Assembly: GCF_031143425.1 (NCBI RefSeq)
Contig: NC_090443.1
Span: 1,059,136,423 to 1,059,200,422 of the forward strand
From: Pleurodeles waltl
Lineage: Eukaryota; Chordata; Amphibia; Caudata; Salamandridae
Direction of reading: 5' to 3'
Length of the DNA: 64,000 bases
The notes under the pieces were generated by a model, which saw nothing but the letters and a program-made list of their open reading frames with translations, ran no database searches and was not told the origin of the DNA. A program made the position numbers and the translations under genes. Below, piece by piece: positions 10,679-22,135 of this stretch (the stretch's first letter is position 1; every line of letters begins with the position of its first letter).

Positions 10679-11740
10679 GATGGCGTCCTATCACACTACA
10701 AAAAAAAGTGGCCCTCTTTAAGACTTATTTGCTAAAACTCCGATGAAGAAAGAAGACCTGCACAAGGGTGATCCCACTACCACAGAAGGCACAGAGGAGG
10801 CGACGATACCAGGAGAGGAGTCCACACCCATCACAAGCTTTCTTGGAGCAGCTGTTTGGAGTTCTCAGGGACAACTTTGCCACACTTAAACATGAAATAG
10901 CCACAGAGGTGAAGAACCTGAGGATAGACATTGGTGACCTAGGCCAAAGAGTGGACTCACTGGAACAAAATAATGAATCTTGTGAGGATGAATTGGAAGC
11001 ACATTGCAAAGAGCTGCTCGAGCTGCGAACACAAACTTAGCAATGCAATATCAACTGGAAGATTTGGAGAACAGATCTTGATGCTCTAACATCTAAATAA
11101 AAGGGGTGCCCTCGCAAGCAATACCTGGGGGCTTGGAGGAGTTGGTGACCTGTCTTGTCCACCATGTAGCTCCAGAACTCAAACAACAAAACATAATGCT
11201 AGAGTGCATCCACAAGGCAGGGCGACCTGCTTAATTCCCCGGGCCAGTCACAGGATATTCCAACTTGTCTGTGCTATTGCAAACAAAAGGAAATAATCCT
11301 GGCTGCTGTTAGAGATAAGTCCACCATAGACTTTGAGGGCTTCGAGATAGGGCTCTACCAAGACCTCTCCATGATGACGTTACAGCGCCGCCAGGTGGGT
11401 CCTCAGGCCCCTGATGAATTTTCGCAGCGAGAAAGGGATCCGATGTAGATGGGGACACCCCATCCGCATCCAATTAGTGTGGAACAAAAGAATACAGAGA
11501 GTCTGGACCCTGGCAGAGACTCAAACCCTTGTGGACATGCCTCCTTTCTCTGAGGAACCCTCGTCCCAACCTGCAGACCAAGAGTTGGACCCCACCTGGA
11601 CAAGAAGACAACGACTGCCGCGTGTGGGAGAAGGGAAACTATGCAAGCCTACGGACTCCGAGAGCCGCGGGGAAAGGGTGGTTCTGCTGCCACAACTTCA
11701 CCTTCATGGAAATGTATCGGACGCGGACAGTGATGACTGA
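10679..11740 (+). pseudogene. ORF1: L1 ORF1 (nucleic-acid-binding chaperone), frameshifted
   Basis: The best start is ATGGCGTCC at 10679. Frames then switch near 10840. A coiled coil is clear at about 10840-11030 (LEQLFGVLRDNFATLKHEIA, then a heptad-like VDSLEQNNESCEDELEAH), giving trimerisation as in L1 ORF1p. It is followed by QLEDLENRS..SNI and GVPS, the hallmark entry into the ORF1 RRM, and near 11414 by RSEKGIRCRWGHPIRIQL, which resembles the C-terminal domain. In-frame stops and indels at about 11040, 11090 and 11230 break it into three pieces. The family role is to coat LINE RNA and chaperone it. ORF2 follows about 370 bp downstream. Confidence 0.65.
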
Positions 11741-12109
11741 GTCCTTGGAGTTCGCACGCCACACCCTCAAGTATTGATGGTACTGCAGCCACTCTGTGGG
11801 GGAGAAGCTGCCTCCTCTGCTGGTACGTCACTGGGTTCCACTATAGATGGTACTGTTGGCAGTGGAGCTCCCACCTCCTGAGAATTGGAGCGGAAGATGG
11901 AGACCTCTTCATTCCACAAGTTAGACCCGCAAGTTTGACTATTGGTGTTCACAGGCGGGGAGCAGTTTTGTTCTCATATTCTTTGTTTAACCCATCTCCT
12001 TTTCCCTTTGATGACTAAACAGCACTAATATGTACTGTAGGCAACATTCTAGAGGCGTTTTGGATACACAGACGTTTGGTGTCCTTCATTGGGTCACACC
12101 TATCACAAA

Positions 12110-12335
12110 GTTATGGTCCATATACTCAGTCTTAATGTCAGGGGCCTTAAATCCCCTGTGAAACAGCTGGCCCTTCTCTCTCAGATCATGGCGGCCAAAT
12201 GTGACATTTGTCTTATTCAAGAAACGCACTTGGTAAGGGTTGACTGGAAACGACTGCGCTCACCGCCAATGTATTTCGTCTAGGCTGGGGAAAAAAGTGG
12301 AAGTAGCAATACTGTTGGCAACACACTTTCTGGAT
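12110..12335 (+). pseudogene. ORF2: L1 ORF2, endonuclease N-terminal piece
   Basis: From 12116 the frame reads MVHILSLNVRGLKSPVKQ followed by CDICLIQETHL, the first two motifs of the APE-like L1 endonuclease (the catalytic N of 'LNVRG' and E of 'QETH'). A stop lies near 12282, then VAILLATHFL resumes the domain in another frame before the sequence is cut at 12335 by an LTR. The rest of the endonuclease is at 30103. In an intact L1 this domain nicks target DNA to prime reverse transcription. Confidence 0.7.
12331..12335. repeat. Left target duplication of the LTR in L1 ORF2
   Basis: CTGGA here pairs with CTGGG at 30103-30107, immediately outside the two LTR termini. Four of five bases agree, as expected for an old 5-bp duplication. 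Confidence 0.55.
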
Positions 12336-12554
12336 GTAGGAAGCTGGCCTTGTGTGTGGTGGGCACTTGAGGTACTTACACCTTATACCAGGTCCCAGTA
12401 TCCCCTATAAGTGTAGAGTAGGCAGTGTCTAGAAGCCAGGCTGCCTAGAGATAGCTATGGATGAGGCAACTAAGGCTTATCTAGGAGACATGCAGAGCTC
12501 TTGCAATACCACTGTAGTCTCAACGCACTTACACACATGAAAGAAAACACTTAG
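12336..12554 (-). mobile_element. 3' end of an old family-A LTR
   Basis: Read on the minus strand this is the last ~219 bp of the large LTR family, ending ...CCAGCTTCCTACA at 12336. It is more diverged than the other copies. With 29113-30102 (the start of the LTR, same orientation) it forms the two ends of one insertion into the L1. It is interrupted at 12555 by a hairpin element. Confidence 0.6.
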
Positions 12555-12848
12555 GGGGTCATTACGACCCCAGCGGTCGGTGTTATTATGGCGGTAAGTA
12601 CTGCCAACAGGCTGGCGGTACTTACAGCCATATTATGTCATTGGCTGGTTGGCTGAAGCCAACCTGCCAATGTACCACTCTGACCACCACGGCGGTAACA
12701 GCTGTTCTGCCTGTGGGATTATGACCCCACCTACCGCCATGGTTTTAGTGGCTTTCTCAATGCCAAGAAAACCATGACGGTAGGCACTATCAGTGACAGG
12801 GAATTCCTTCCCTGTCACTGATAGGGGTCTCCCCCTCCAGTTAGCCCC
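12555..12848. mobile_element. Second chain-of-hairpins element, truncated
   Basis: It starts GGGGTCATTACGACCCC, preceded by TTA. Consecutive hairpins follow: 12595-12606/12615-12626 (one mismatch), 12731-12746/12768-12783 (one mismatch) and 12787-12803/12808-12824 (17-bp perfect arms, 4-nt loop). Its CCGCCAT..GGCGGTA vocabulary matches the element at 3526-3983. The right end is cut by the LTR starting at 12849. A TTA target would fit Harbinger-type TWA. No coding capacity. Confidence 0.5.
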
Positions 12849-13534
12849 TGTAGGAAAGTACCATCTTGCCTGGCATGTTACCCCCATATTTCACTGTATA
12901 TATGTTGTTTTAGTCTATGTGTCACTGGGACCCTGCCAGACAGGGCCCCAGTGCTCATAAGTATGTGCCCTGTATGTGTTCCCTTTGTGATGCCTAACTG
13001 TCTCACTGAGGCTCTGCTAACCAGAACCTCAGTGATTATCGTCTCTCTGCTTTCCAAATTTGTCACTAACAGGCTAGTGACTAAATTTACCAATTCACAT
13101 TGGCATACTGGTACACCCATATAATTCCCTAGTATATGGAACTGAGGTACCCAGGGTATTGGGGTTCCAGGAGATCCCTATGGGCTACAGCATTTCTTTT
13201 GCCACCCATAGGGAGCTCTGACAATTCTTACACAGGCCTGCCATTGCAGCCTGAGTGAAATAATGTCCACGTTATTTCACAGCCATTTACCACTGCACTT
13301 AAGTAACTTATAAGTCACCTGTATGTCTAACCTTCACCTGGTGAAGGTTGGGTGCAAAGTTACTTAGTGTGAGGGCAACCTGGCTCTAGCCAAGGTGCCC
13401 CCACATCGTTCAGGGCAAATTCCCCGGACTTTGTGAGTGTGGGGACACCATTACACGTGTGCACTGTACATAGGTCACTACCTATGTACAGCGTCACAAT
13501 GGTAACTCCGAACATGGCCATGTAACATGTCTAA

Positions 13535-13591
13535 GATCATGGAATTGTCACCCCAATGCCGTTCTGGCATTGGGGTGACAATTCCATGATC
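13535..13591. repeat. Perfect 26-bp-arm hairpin in the LTR
   Basis: Arms 13535-13560 and 13566-13591 are exact inverted repeats with a 5-nt loop. The arm starts GATCATGGAATTGTCACC. Equivalent hairpins with small changes are at about 21459-21511, 48162-48216 and 56340-56392. A decayed one is at 28261-28315. Confidence 0.75.
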
Positions 13592-15578
13592 CCCCGGGTC
13601 TCTAGCACAGAACCCGGGTACTGCCAAACTGCCTTTCCCGGGGTTTCACTGCAGCTGCTGCTGCTGCCAACCCCTCAGACAGATTTCTGCCCTCCTGGGG
13701 TCCAGGCAGCCCTGGCCCAGGAAGGCAGAACAAAGGATTTCCTCTGAGAGAGGGTGTAACACCCTCTCCCTTTGGAAATAGGTGTGAAGGCTGAGGAGGA
13801 GTAGCCTCCCCCAGCCTCTGGAAATGCTTTGATGGGCACAGATGGTGCCCATCTCTGCATAAGCCAGTCTACACCAGTTCAGGGATCCCCCAGCCCTGCT
13901 CTGGCGCAAAACTGGACAAAGGAAAGGGGAGTGACCACTCCTCTGACCTGCACCTCCCAGGGGAGGTGCCCAGAGCTCATCCAGTGTGCCCCAGACCTCT
14001 GCCATCTTGGAAACAGAGGTGTTTGTGGCACACTAGACTACTCTGAGTGGCCAGTGCCAGCAGGTGACGTCAGAGGCTCCTTCTGATAGGCTCTTACCTC
14101 TCTTGCTAGCCCACCCTCCTTCCTAGGTAGCCAAACCTCCTTTGGGGATCTCACCAGATAATGAATGCAAGAGCTCTCCAGAGTTCCTTTGCCTCTCCCT
14201 TTTCACCTTCTGCCAAAGGATCGACCACTGACTGCTCAGGACGCCTGCAAAACCGCAACAAAGTAGCAAGACGACTACTAGCAACCTTGTATCGCTTCAT
14301 CCTGCCGGCTTTCTCCACTGTTTCCAGGTGGTACATGCTCTGGGGGTAGCCTGCCTCCTCTCTGCACCAGGAGATCTGAAGAAATCTCAAGTGGGTCGAC
14401 AGAATCTTCCCCCTGCAACCGCAGGCAACAAAAGACTGCATTACCGGTCCTCTGGGTCCCCTCTCAGCACGACAAGCGTGATCCCTGGAACTCAGCAACT
14501 CTGTCCAAGTGACTCCCACAGTCCAGTGACTCTTCAGTCCAAGTTTGGTGGAGGTAAGTCCTTGCCTCCTCTCGCTAGACTGCATTGCTGGATACAACGT
14601 GATTTGCAGCTGCTCCGGCTCCTGTGCACTCTTCCAGGATTTACTTCATGCACAGCCAAGCCTGGGTCCCCGACACTCTAACCTGCAGTGTACAACCTTC
14701 TGAGTTGTCCTCCGGAGTCGAGGGACTCCCTTTGGTGACTTCGGGTGGAGTCCGGTTCACTTTTCTTCTAAGTGCCTGCTTAGGTACTTCTGCGGGTGCT
14801 GCCTACTTCTGTGAGGGCTCCCTGACATGCTGGTTGCCCCCCCCGTCTCCTCATCCAAGTGGCGACTTCCTGGTCCCTCCTGGCCCACAGCAGCATCCAA
14901 AAACCCTAACTGCAACCCTTGCAGCTAGCAAGGCTTGTTTGCAGTCTTTCTGCATGGGAACACCTCTGCAAGCTTCTTCACGATGTGGGACATTTATCCT
15001 CCAAAGGGGAAGTTCCTAGTCCTCTTCGTTCTTGCAGAACACCAAGCTTCTTCCAAGAGGTGGCAGCTTCCTTGCACCCTCAGCTGGCATTTCTTGTGCT
15101 CCTGCCCACTCTCGACACTGTCGCGACTCTGGGGTTTGGTCCCCTTGTCTTACAGGTACTCATGTCCCGAAATCCACTGTTGTTGCATTGCTGGTGTTTG
15201 TTCTTCCTGCAGAATCCCCCTATCACGACTTCTGTGCTCTCTGGGGGGTAGTAGGTGCACTTTACACCTACCTTTCAGGGTCTTGGGGTGGGCTATTTTT
15301 CTAACCCTCACTGTTTTCTTACAGTCCCAGCGACCCTCTACAAGCTCACATAGGTTTGGGGTCCATTTGTGGTTCGCATTCCACTTTTGGAGTATATGGT
15401 TTGTGTTGCCCCTATACCTATGTGCTCCTATTGCAATCTTCTGTAACTTTACATTGCTTGCATTACTTCCTTTTGCTATTATCTGCATAATTTTGGTTTG
15501 TGTACATATATTTTATGTATATATCTTATCCTCATACTGAGGGTACTCACTGAGATACTTTTGGCATATTGTCATAAA

Positions 15579-15584
15579 AATAAA
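15579..15584 (+). promoter_or_regulatory. LTR polyadenylation signal AATAAA
   Basis: AATAAA sits within the short palindrome AAAATAAAG/TAC/CTTTATTTT. The same signal is present at the matching position of the other LTR copies. It should define the 3' end of the R region. Confidence 0.5.
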
Positions 15585-15819
15585 GTACCTTTATTTTTAG
15601 TATATCTGTGTATTGTGTTTTCTTATGATATTGTGCATATGACACCAGTGGTATAGTAGGAGCTTTACATGTATCCTAGTTCAGCCTAAGCTGCTTTGCC
15701 ATAGCTACCTTCTATCAGCCTAAGCTGCTAGAAACACCTCTTCTACACTAATAAGGGATAACTGGACCTGGCACAAGGTGTAAGTACCTCAGGTACCCAC
15801 TACAGGCCAGCCTCCTACA

Positions 15820-15838
15820 TTGGTTGTGCAGCGGTTGG
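15820..15838 (+). other. Primer binding site of the plus-strand element
   Basis: TTGGTTGTGCAGCGGTTGG abuts the LTR end. The minus-strand copy has the near-identical sequence at 27400-27417. TGG fits the tRNA CCA end; the tRNA is not identified. Confidence 0.5.
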
Positions 15839-16090
15839 ATAAGTACTTGTAACTACTTACCACTTTGTCATTGTGTACTTTTCATAAGAGAATAATATAC
15901 AAAACAAGTTCAGTATATGTACACCTAACCAAAAAGTTTTGCTTTTCTCCTCTTACACTTTTTACAAAGTGCTGAAAAGTACTCTAAAACTTCTAAAAGT
16001 TTCCAAAAATTTAGAAAAAGTTTTTTTTCTGTTTTTAAAAAGTTCTGAAACTTTTTCTTTCTTCTCACTGTCTCTAAGCCTTCATTTATC

Positions 16091-18271
16091 ATGTCTGATG
16101 TAGAGTCTGCTCTTAAAATGGTCAATACTACCTATGACAATTTGAATTACAAGAGCCTAAGGAGTCTCTGCTTAGATAGAGGTGTAGTGATAGGAAAGAA
16201 CCCTACAAAAGAGTTTCTATATAACATGCTTATTGTGAATGATGAGTCCCAAGCAGGCACTTCAAATGAGAAGTTAATAGATGGCTCCCATTCTGACTCA
16301 GGGGATCACCTTGAGGGAGGTGGGGAGGGTTCTGTTCCAAATCTGCCCCTTAGCAGACCACCTAGCAATGCTGGTTTTAATAGAAGCTCCCATCATAGTA
16401 GGGGTGTTTTTATTCCTGGAGGCCAGGTTGTTAGAGTCCAGTCAGTTAGGGACAGATATCCCTCTGTTGTTTCCAATTTATCTTCTGTGTCCAAGCATTT
16501 CCCAAACCACCCACCTTGAAGACAACATGTTAGAAATGGAACTCAAAAAGTTGAGAGTGGAAGAGACCAGACTGAAGCTTAAACAGCAACAGCTGACTCT
16601 AGACAGGGAATCCCTATTCCTGGAGAAGGAGAGACAGAGATTGGGGTTTGGACCCCATGGTGGCAGCAATAGCAGTATTCCTGATAGTAATCCTGTTAGA
16701 GAGCATGATTCCAGGAATCTGCACAAGATAGTCCCCCCTTACAAGGAGGGGGATGACATCAACAAGTGGTTTGCTGCACTTGAGAGGGCCTGTATGTTAC
16801 AGGGGGTCCCTCAAAGGCAGTGGGCTGCTATATTGTGGCTATCTTTTAATGGAAAGGGTAGGGATAGGCTCCTTACTGTTAGAGAAAGTGATGCTAACAA
16901 TTTTGCAGTTTTGAAGGATGCTCTCTTGGATGGATTTGACTTAACCACTGAACAATACAGGATTACGTTCACAGACACCAGAAAAGAGTCCTCACAAGAC
17001 TGTATAGACTTTGTTGACAGTTCACTGAAGGCCTTGGAGGGGTAGTTACATGGCAGTAAAGTTTCTGACTATGAAAGCCTGTATAATATTATTCTGAGAG
17101 AGCATATTCTGAATAACCGTGTGTCTGACTTGTTACACCAATATCTAGTGGACTGAGATCTGACCTCTCCCCAAGAATTGGGAAAGAAGGAAGACAAATG
17201 GGTCAGAACAAGAGTGAACAGAAAAGTTCATACAGGGGGTGACAAGGATGGCAAGAAGAAGGATGGTAAGTCTTCTGACAAGGGTGGGGACAAAAGTAAA
17301 GAGACCAGACTGAAGCTTAAACAGCAACAGCTGACTCTAGACAGGGAATCCCTATTCCTGGAGAAGGAGAGACAGAGATTGGGGTTTGGACCCCATTGTG
17401 GCAGCAATAGCAGTATTCCTGATAGTAATCCTGTTAGAGAGCATGATTCCAGGAATCTGCACAAGATAGTCCCCCCTTACAAGGAGGGGGATGACATCAA
17501 CAAGTGGTTTGCTGCACTTGAGAGGGCCTGTATGGTACAGGGGTCCCTCAAAGGCAGTGGGCTGCAATATTGTGGCTATCTTTTAATGGAAAGGGTAGGG
17601 ATAGGCTCCTTACTGTTAGAGAAAGTGATGCTAACAATTTTGCAGTTTTGAAGGATGAACTCTTGGATGGATTTGGCTTAACCACTGAACAATACAGGAT
17701 TACGTTCAGAGACACCAGAAAAGAGTCCTCACAAGACTGTATAGACTTTGTTGACAGTTCACTGAAGGCCTTGGAGGGGTAGTTACATGGCAGTAAAGTT
17801 TCTGACTATGAAAGCCTGTATAATATTATTCTGAGAGAGCATATTCTGAATAACCGTGTGTCTGACTTGTTACACCAATATCTAGTGGAATGAGATCTGA
17901 CCTCTCCCCAAGAATTGGGAAAGAAGGCAGACAAATGGGTCAGAACAAGAGTGAACAGAAAAGTTCATACAGGGGGTGACAAGGATGGCAAGAAGAAGGA
18001 TAGTAAGTCTTCTGACAAGGGTGGGGACAAAAGTAAAACTGAGTCTTCATCAGGCCCACAAAAATCCTCTGGTGGGGCTGGTGGGTCCAAATCCTCTTCA
18101 AATCAAGTTAAAAAGCCTTGGAGATATTTGTGTAAAGTCAAAGGCCATTGGACAACTGATGCCAGTTGTCCAAAGAAAAACACCAAACCTCCCACTACCA
18201 CAACCCCTACTGCAAATTCTAGTGCCCCTAGTAATAGCAGTGGTGGTGGGAGCAAACCTCCTAATAGATAA
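16091..18271 (+). pseudogene. gag: Gag of the plus-strand Gmr1-like element, duplicated and broken
   Basis: It starts MSDVESALKMVNTTYDNLNY at 16091, the counterpart of the minus-strand Gag at 27156. A frame change near 16500 leads to a coiled-coil region (LRVEETRLKLKQQQL) and the capsid-like PPYKEGDDINKWFAALERAC. The region 16563-17300 is repeated at 17301-18037, so coiled coil and capsid occur twice. Both copies carry TAG in place of the W of ALEGW and TGA before DLTSP, and the second copy has lost one G, which shifts its frame. The end is basic and Ser/Lys-rich with a zinc-knuckle remnant (YLCKVKGHWTTDASC) whose first Cys is lost. Gag would form the particle. This copy cannot make it. Confidence 0.75.
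16563..18037 (+). repeat. 738-bp direct duplication within gag
   Basis: GAGACCAGACTGAAGC begins both units (16563 and 17301), and both end GGACAAAAGTAAA (17300 and 18037). The units differ by a few substitutions and one deleted G in the second. The first unit is 738 bp, a multiple of three, so the duplication was originally in frame. Template switching during reverse transcription is a likely cause. Confidence 0.85.
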
Positions 18272-18283
18272 TCCAAGGGAGTA

Positions 18284-19204
18284 GCTGGGCTCACTTTTGG
18301 TAATTTAGTTGGGGTTGGTCTTGTTAGGGAGACCACAGAGGCTGTGTTAGTCTCTGAAGGTGCCATTGATTTGGCCACCTTGGTTGCTTGTACCCTTAAT
18401 ATGGATAAGTACAAGCAACTTCCCCTAATAAATGGTGTTGAGGTTCAGGCCTACGGGGACACAGGTGCCAGTGTTACCATGGTAATAGAGAAACTGGTGC
18501 ACCCTGAACAACACCTACTTGGTCAGCAGTACCAAGTGACAGATGCTCATAACAACACTCTTAGCCACCCCATGGCTGTTGGGAATCTCATGTGGGGGGG
18601 GGCGTGGTTACTGGTCCAAAGAAAGTTGTGGTTGCTTCAGATTTACCTGTAGACTGTCTACTAGGAAATGATTTAGAGACATCAGCTTGGGCAGAAGTGG
18701 AGTTGGAGGCTCATGCAGCAATGCTGGGTATTCCTGGGCATATTTTTGCTTTGACAAGGGCTCAGACCAAAAAGCAAAAAGACAGGGTAACTTGGATCCT
18801 GGAACAATGGACCAAGTTCTCCCTAAAGCTAGGGGAAGCAAGGCTAAATCCCTACCCACTATCCCTCCCTCTACAGATGATTCTCCTTCTGAGGAAGAAG
18901 GATTTCCTCCCTGTGCAGAACCTCCACCAGATGAGCTGTCAGCAGACACTGCTGAGCTTTTGGGTGGAGGGTGGCCTGCCAGGGAAGAGCTGAGTGTGGC
19001 ACAGCAATACTGTCCCACATTAGAGGGTCTCAGACAGCAAGCTGTCAAGCAGCAAAATGGGGATGTCAGTGACTCACATAGAGTTTACTGGGAGGAAAAC
19101 CTCATGTACACAGAGGCAAGGGACCCCAAACGTGGAGCAGCAACGCGATTGGTCATTCCCCTGCAGTACAGAGAGTTCCTCCTAACTCTGGCACATGACA
19201 TTTC
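18284..19204 (+). pseudogene. pol: Protease and N-terminal integrase, truncated
   Basis: The aspartic protease is marked by GVEVQAYGDTGASVTMV (catalytic DTGA) near 18440 and by VDCLLGNDLE, the LLG..L motif near the protease C-terminus, at about 18652. A frameshift lies between them near 18595 within a G run. An acidic linker (EEEGFPPCAEPPPDEL) leads to the start of integrase (RVYWEENLMYTEARDPKRGA) and to LLTLAHD at 19190. There the reading stops against an inverted LTR end, before the HHCC zinc finger is complete. The integrase core, RT and RNase H of this element are missing from the window. Confidence 0.7.
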
Positions 19205-19205
19205 C

Positions 19206-22135
19206 AGGAGGCTGGACTGGCTTGTAGTGAGTACCAAGGGGTACTTACACCTTGCACCAGGCCCAGGTATCCCTTATTAGTGTAGAGGGGTGTCTAGCAG
19301 CTTAGGCTGATAGAAAAGGTAGCTTAGCAGAGCAGCTTAGACGGAACTAGGAGACGAGTGAAGCTCCTACAGTACCACTAGTGTCATATGCACAATATCA
19401 TAAGAAAACACAATACACAGATATACTAAAAATAAAGGTACTTTATTTTTATGACAATATGCCAAAGTATCTCGGTGAGTACCCTCAGTATGAGGATAGC
19501 AAATATACACAAGATATATGTACACAATACCAAAATATGCAGTAATAGCAATAGAAAACAGTGCAAACAATGTATAGTCACAATAGAATGCAAAGGGGGC
19601 ACATAGGGATAGGGGCAACACAAACCATATACTCTAGAAGTGAAATGCAAACCACGAATGGACCCCAAACCTATGTGACCTTGTAGAGGGTCGCTGGGAC
19701 TGTAAGAAAACAGTGAGGGTTAGAAAAATAGCCCACCCCAAGACCCTGAAAAGTGGGTGCAAAGTGCACCTAAGTTCCCCAAAGAGCACAGAAGTCGTGA
19801 TAGGGGAATTCTGCAAGGAACACCAACACCAGCAATCCAACAACAATGGATTTCCTGACGAGAGTACCTGTGGAACAAGGGGACCAAGTCCAAGAGTTAC
19901 AATCAAGTCGGGAGTGGGCAGATGCCCAGGAAATGCCAGCTGTGGGTGCAAAGAAGCTGCCACCGGATGGTAGAAGCTGTAGATTCTGCAAGAACGACAA
20001 GGGCTAGAAACTTCCCCTTTGGAGGATGGATGTCCCACGTTGCGAAGAGTCGTGCAGAGGTGTTTTCGTGCAGAAAGACCGCAAACAAGCCTTGATAGCT
20101 GCAAGGGTTGCAGTTAGGGTTTTTGGATGCTGCTGTGGCCCAGGAGGGACCAGGATGTCGCCAATTGCGTGAGGGGACAGAGGGGCGCCCAGCAAGACAA
20201 GAAGTCCTCTCAGAAGCAAGCAGCACCCGCAGAAGTGCCGGAACAGGCACTACGAAGTGGAGTGAACCGGAGCTCACCCGAAGTCACAAAAGAGGGTCCC
20301 ACGACGCTGGAGGACAACTCAGGAGGTCGTGCACTGCAGATTAGAGTGCCGGGGACCCAGGATGGGCTGTGCACAAAGGAAATCCTGGAAGAGTACACAG
20401 GAGCCGGATTAGCTGCAAAACACGCGGTTCCCAGCAATGCAGTCTAGCGTGGAGAGGCAAGGACTTACCTCCACCAAACTTGGACTGAAGCTTCACTGGA
20501 CTGTGGGAGTCACTTGGACAGAATTGCTGAGTTCAAGGGACCTCGCTCGTCGTGCTGAGAGGAGACCCAGAGGACCGGTGATACAGTTCTTTGGTGCCTG
20601 CGGTTGCAGGGGGAAGATTCCGTCGACCCACGGGAGATTTCTTCTGAGCTTCTAGTGCAGAGAGGAGGCAGACTACCCCCACAGCATGCACCACCAGGAA
20701 AACAGTTGAGAAGGCGGCAGGATCAGCGTTACAAGGTCGCAGTAGTCGTCTTTGCTACTTTGTTGCAGTTTTGCAGGCTTCCAGCGCGGTCAGCAGTCGA
20801 TTCCTTGGCAGAAGGTGAAGAGAGAGATGCAGAGGAACTCTGATGAGCTCTTGCATTCGTTATCTAAGGAATTCCCCAAAGCAGAGACCCTAAATAGCCA
20901 GAAAAGAAGGTTTGGCTACTTAGGAGAGAGGATAGGCTAGCAACACCTGAAGGAGCCTATCAGAAGGAGTCTCTGACGTCACCTGCTGGCACTGGCCACT
21001 CAGAGCAGTCCAGTGTGCCAGCAGCACCTCTGTTTCCAAGATGGCAGAGGTCTGGAGCACACTGGAGGAGCTCTGGGCACCTCCCAGGGGAGGTGCAGGT
21101 CAGGGGAGTGGTCACTCCCCTTTCCTTTGTCCAGTTTCGCGCCAGAGCAGGGCTGAGGGATCCCTGAACCGGTGCAGACTGGCTTATGCAGAGATGGGCA
21201 CCATCTGTGCCCATCAAAGCATTTCCAGAGGATGGGGGAGGCTACTCCTCCCCAGCCCTGACACCTTTTTCCAAAGGGAGAGGGTGTAACACCCTCTCTC
21301 TGAGGAAGTCCTTTGTTCTGCCCTCCTGGGCCAAGCCTGGCTGGACCCCAGGAGGGCAGAAACCTGTCTGAGGGGTTGGCAGCAGCAGCAGCTGCAGTGA
21401 AACCCCGGGAAAGGTAGTTTGGCAGAACCCGGGTCTGAGCTAGAGACTCGGGGGATCATGGAATTGTCTCCCCAATGCCACAATGGCATTGGGGTGACAA
21501 TTCCATGATCCTAGACATGTTACATGGCCATGTTCGGAGTTACCATTGTGACGCTATACATATGTCGTGACATACGTATAGTGCACGCTTGTAATGGTGT
21601 CCCCGCAGTCACAAAGTCCGGGGAATTTGCTCTGAACAATGTGGGAGCACCTTGGCTAGTGCCAGGGTGCCCACACACTAAGTAACTTAGCACCCAACCT
21701 TTACCAGGTAAAGGATAGACATATAGGTGACTTATAAGTTACTTAAGTGCAGTGGTAAATGGCTGTGAAATAACATGGACGTTATTTCACTCAGGCTGCA
21801 CTGGCAGGCCTGTGTAAGAATTGTTAGCTCTCCCTATGGGTGGCACAAGAAATGCTGCAGCCCATAGGGATCTCCTGGAACCCCAATACCCTGGGTACCT
21901 CAGTACCATATACTAGGGAATTATAAGGGTGTTCCAGTATGCCAATGTAAATTGGTAAAATTGGTTACTAGCCTGTTAGTGAGACAGTTAGTCATAACAC
22001 AGGTAACACATACAGGGCACACTTATGAGCACTGGGGCCCTGGCTGGCAGGGTCCCAGTGACACATACAACTAAAACAACATATATACAGTGAAATATGG
22101 GGGCAACATGCCAGGCAAGATGGTACTTTCCTACA
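19206..22135 (-). mobile_element. 3' LTR of the minus-strand Gmr1-like element
   Basis: On the minus strand it begins TGTAGGAAAGTACC at 22135, directly after a polypurine (G12) tract, and ends ...CCAGCCTCCT at 19206. The terminal ACA is missing at the junction with the plus-strand pol. Length is about 2.93 kb. It shares the hairpins and AATAAA of the other copies. An open frame at 19634-20104 corresponds to the LTR open frame discussed in the findings. Confidence 0.8.

Larger units (their letters stand above)
12849..15819 (+). mobile_element. 5' LTR (2.97 kb) of the plus-strand Gmr1-like element
   Basis: It begins TGTAGGAAAGTACC and ends GCCAGCCTCCTACA, so it has TG...CA ends. It is followed at once by a primer-binding-like TTGGTTGTGCAGCGG and, 270 bp later, by gag. 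The same full-length sequence recurs at 19206-22135 (minus), 45915-48888 (minus) and 55657-58648 (plus). The 5' half contains a run of hairpins (13004-13034, 13255-13280, 13329-13349, 13464-13491, 13535-13591, 13686-13729, 13748-13768). An AATAAA polyadenylation signal lies near the 3' end. About 3 kb is very long for a Ty3/gypsy LTR. Confidence 0.8.

Noticed and set aside
13646..14005. Antisense ORF in the LTR that recurs at 21041, 47755 and 56557
   Set aside because: Recurrence simply reflects repeated LTR copies. The region is GC-rich hairpin DNA and the frame has no domain.
14151..14597. 148-codon minus-strand ORF in the LTR
   Set aside because: It is antisense, low-complexity in composition and lacks motifs. 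Not counted as a gene.
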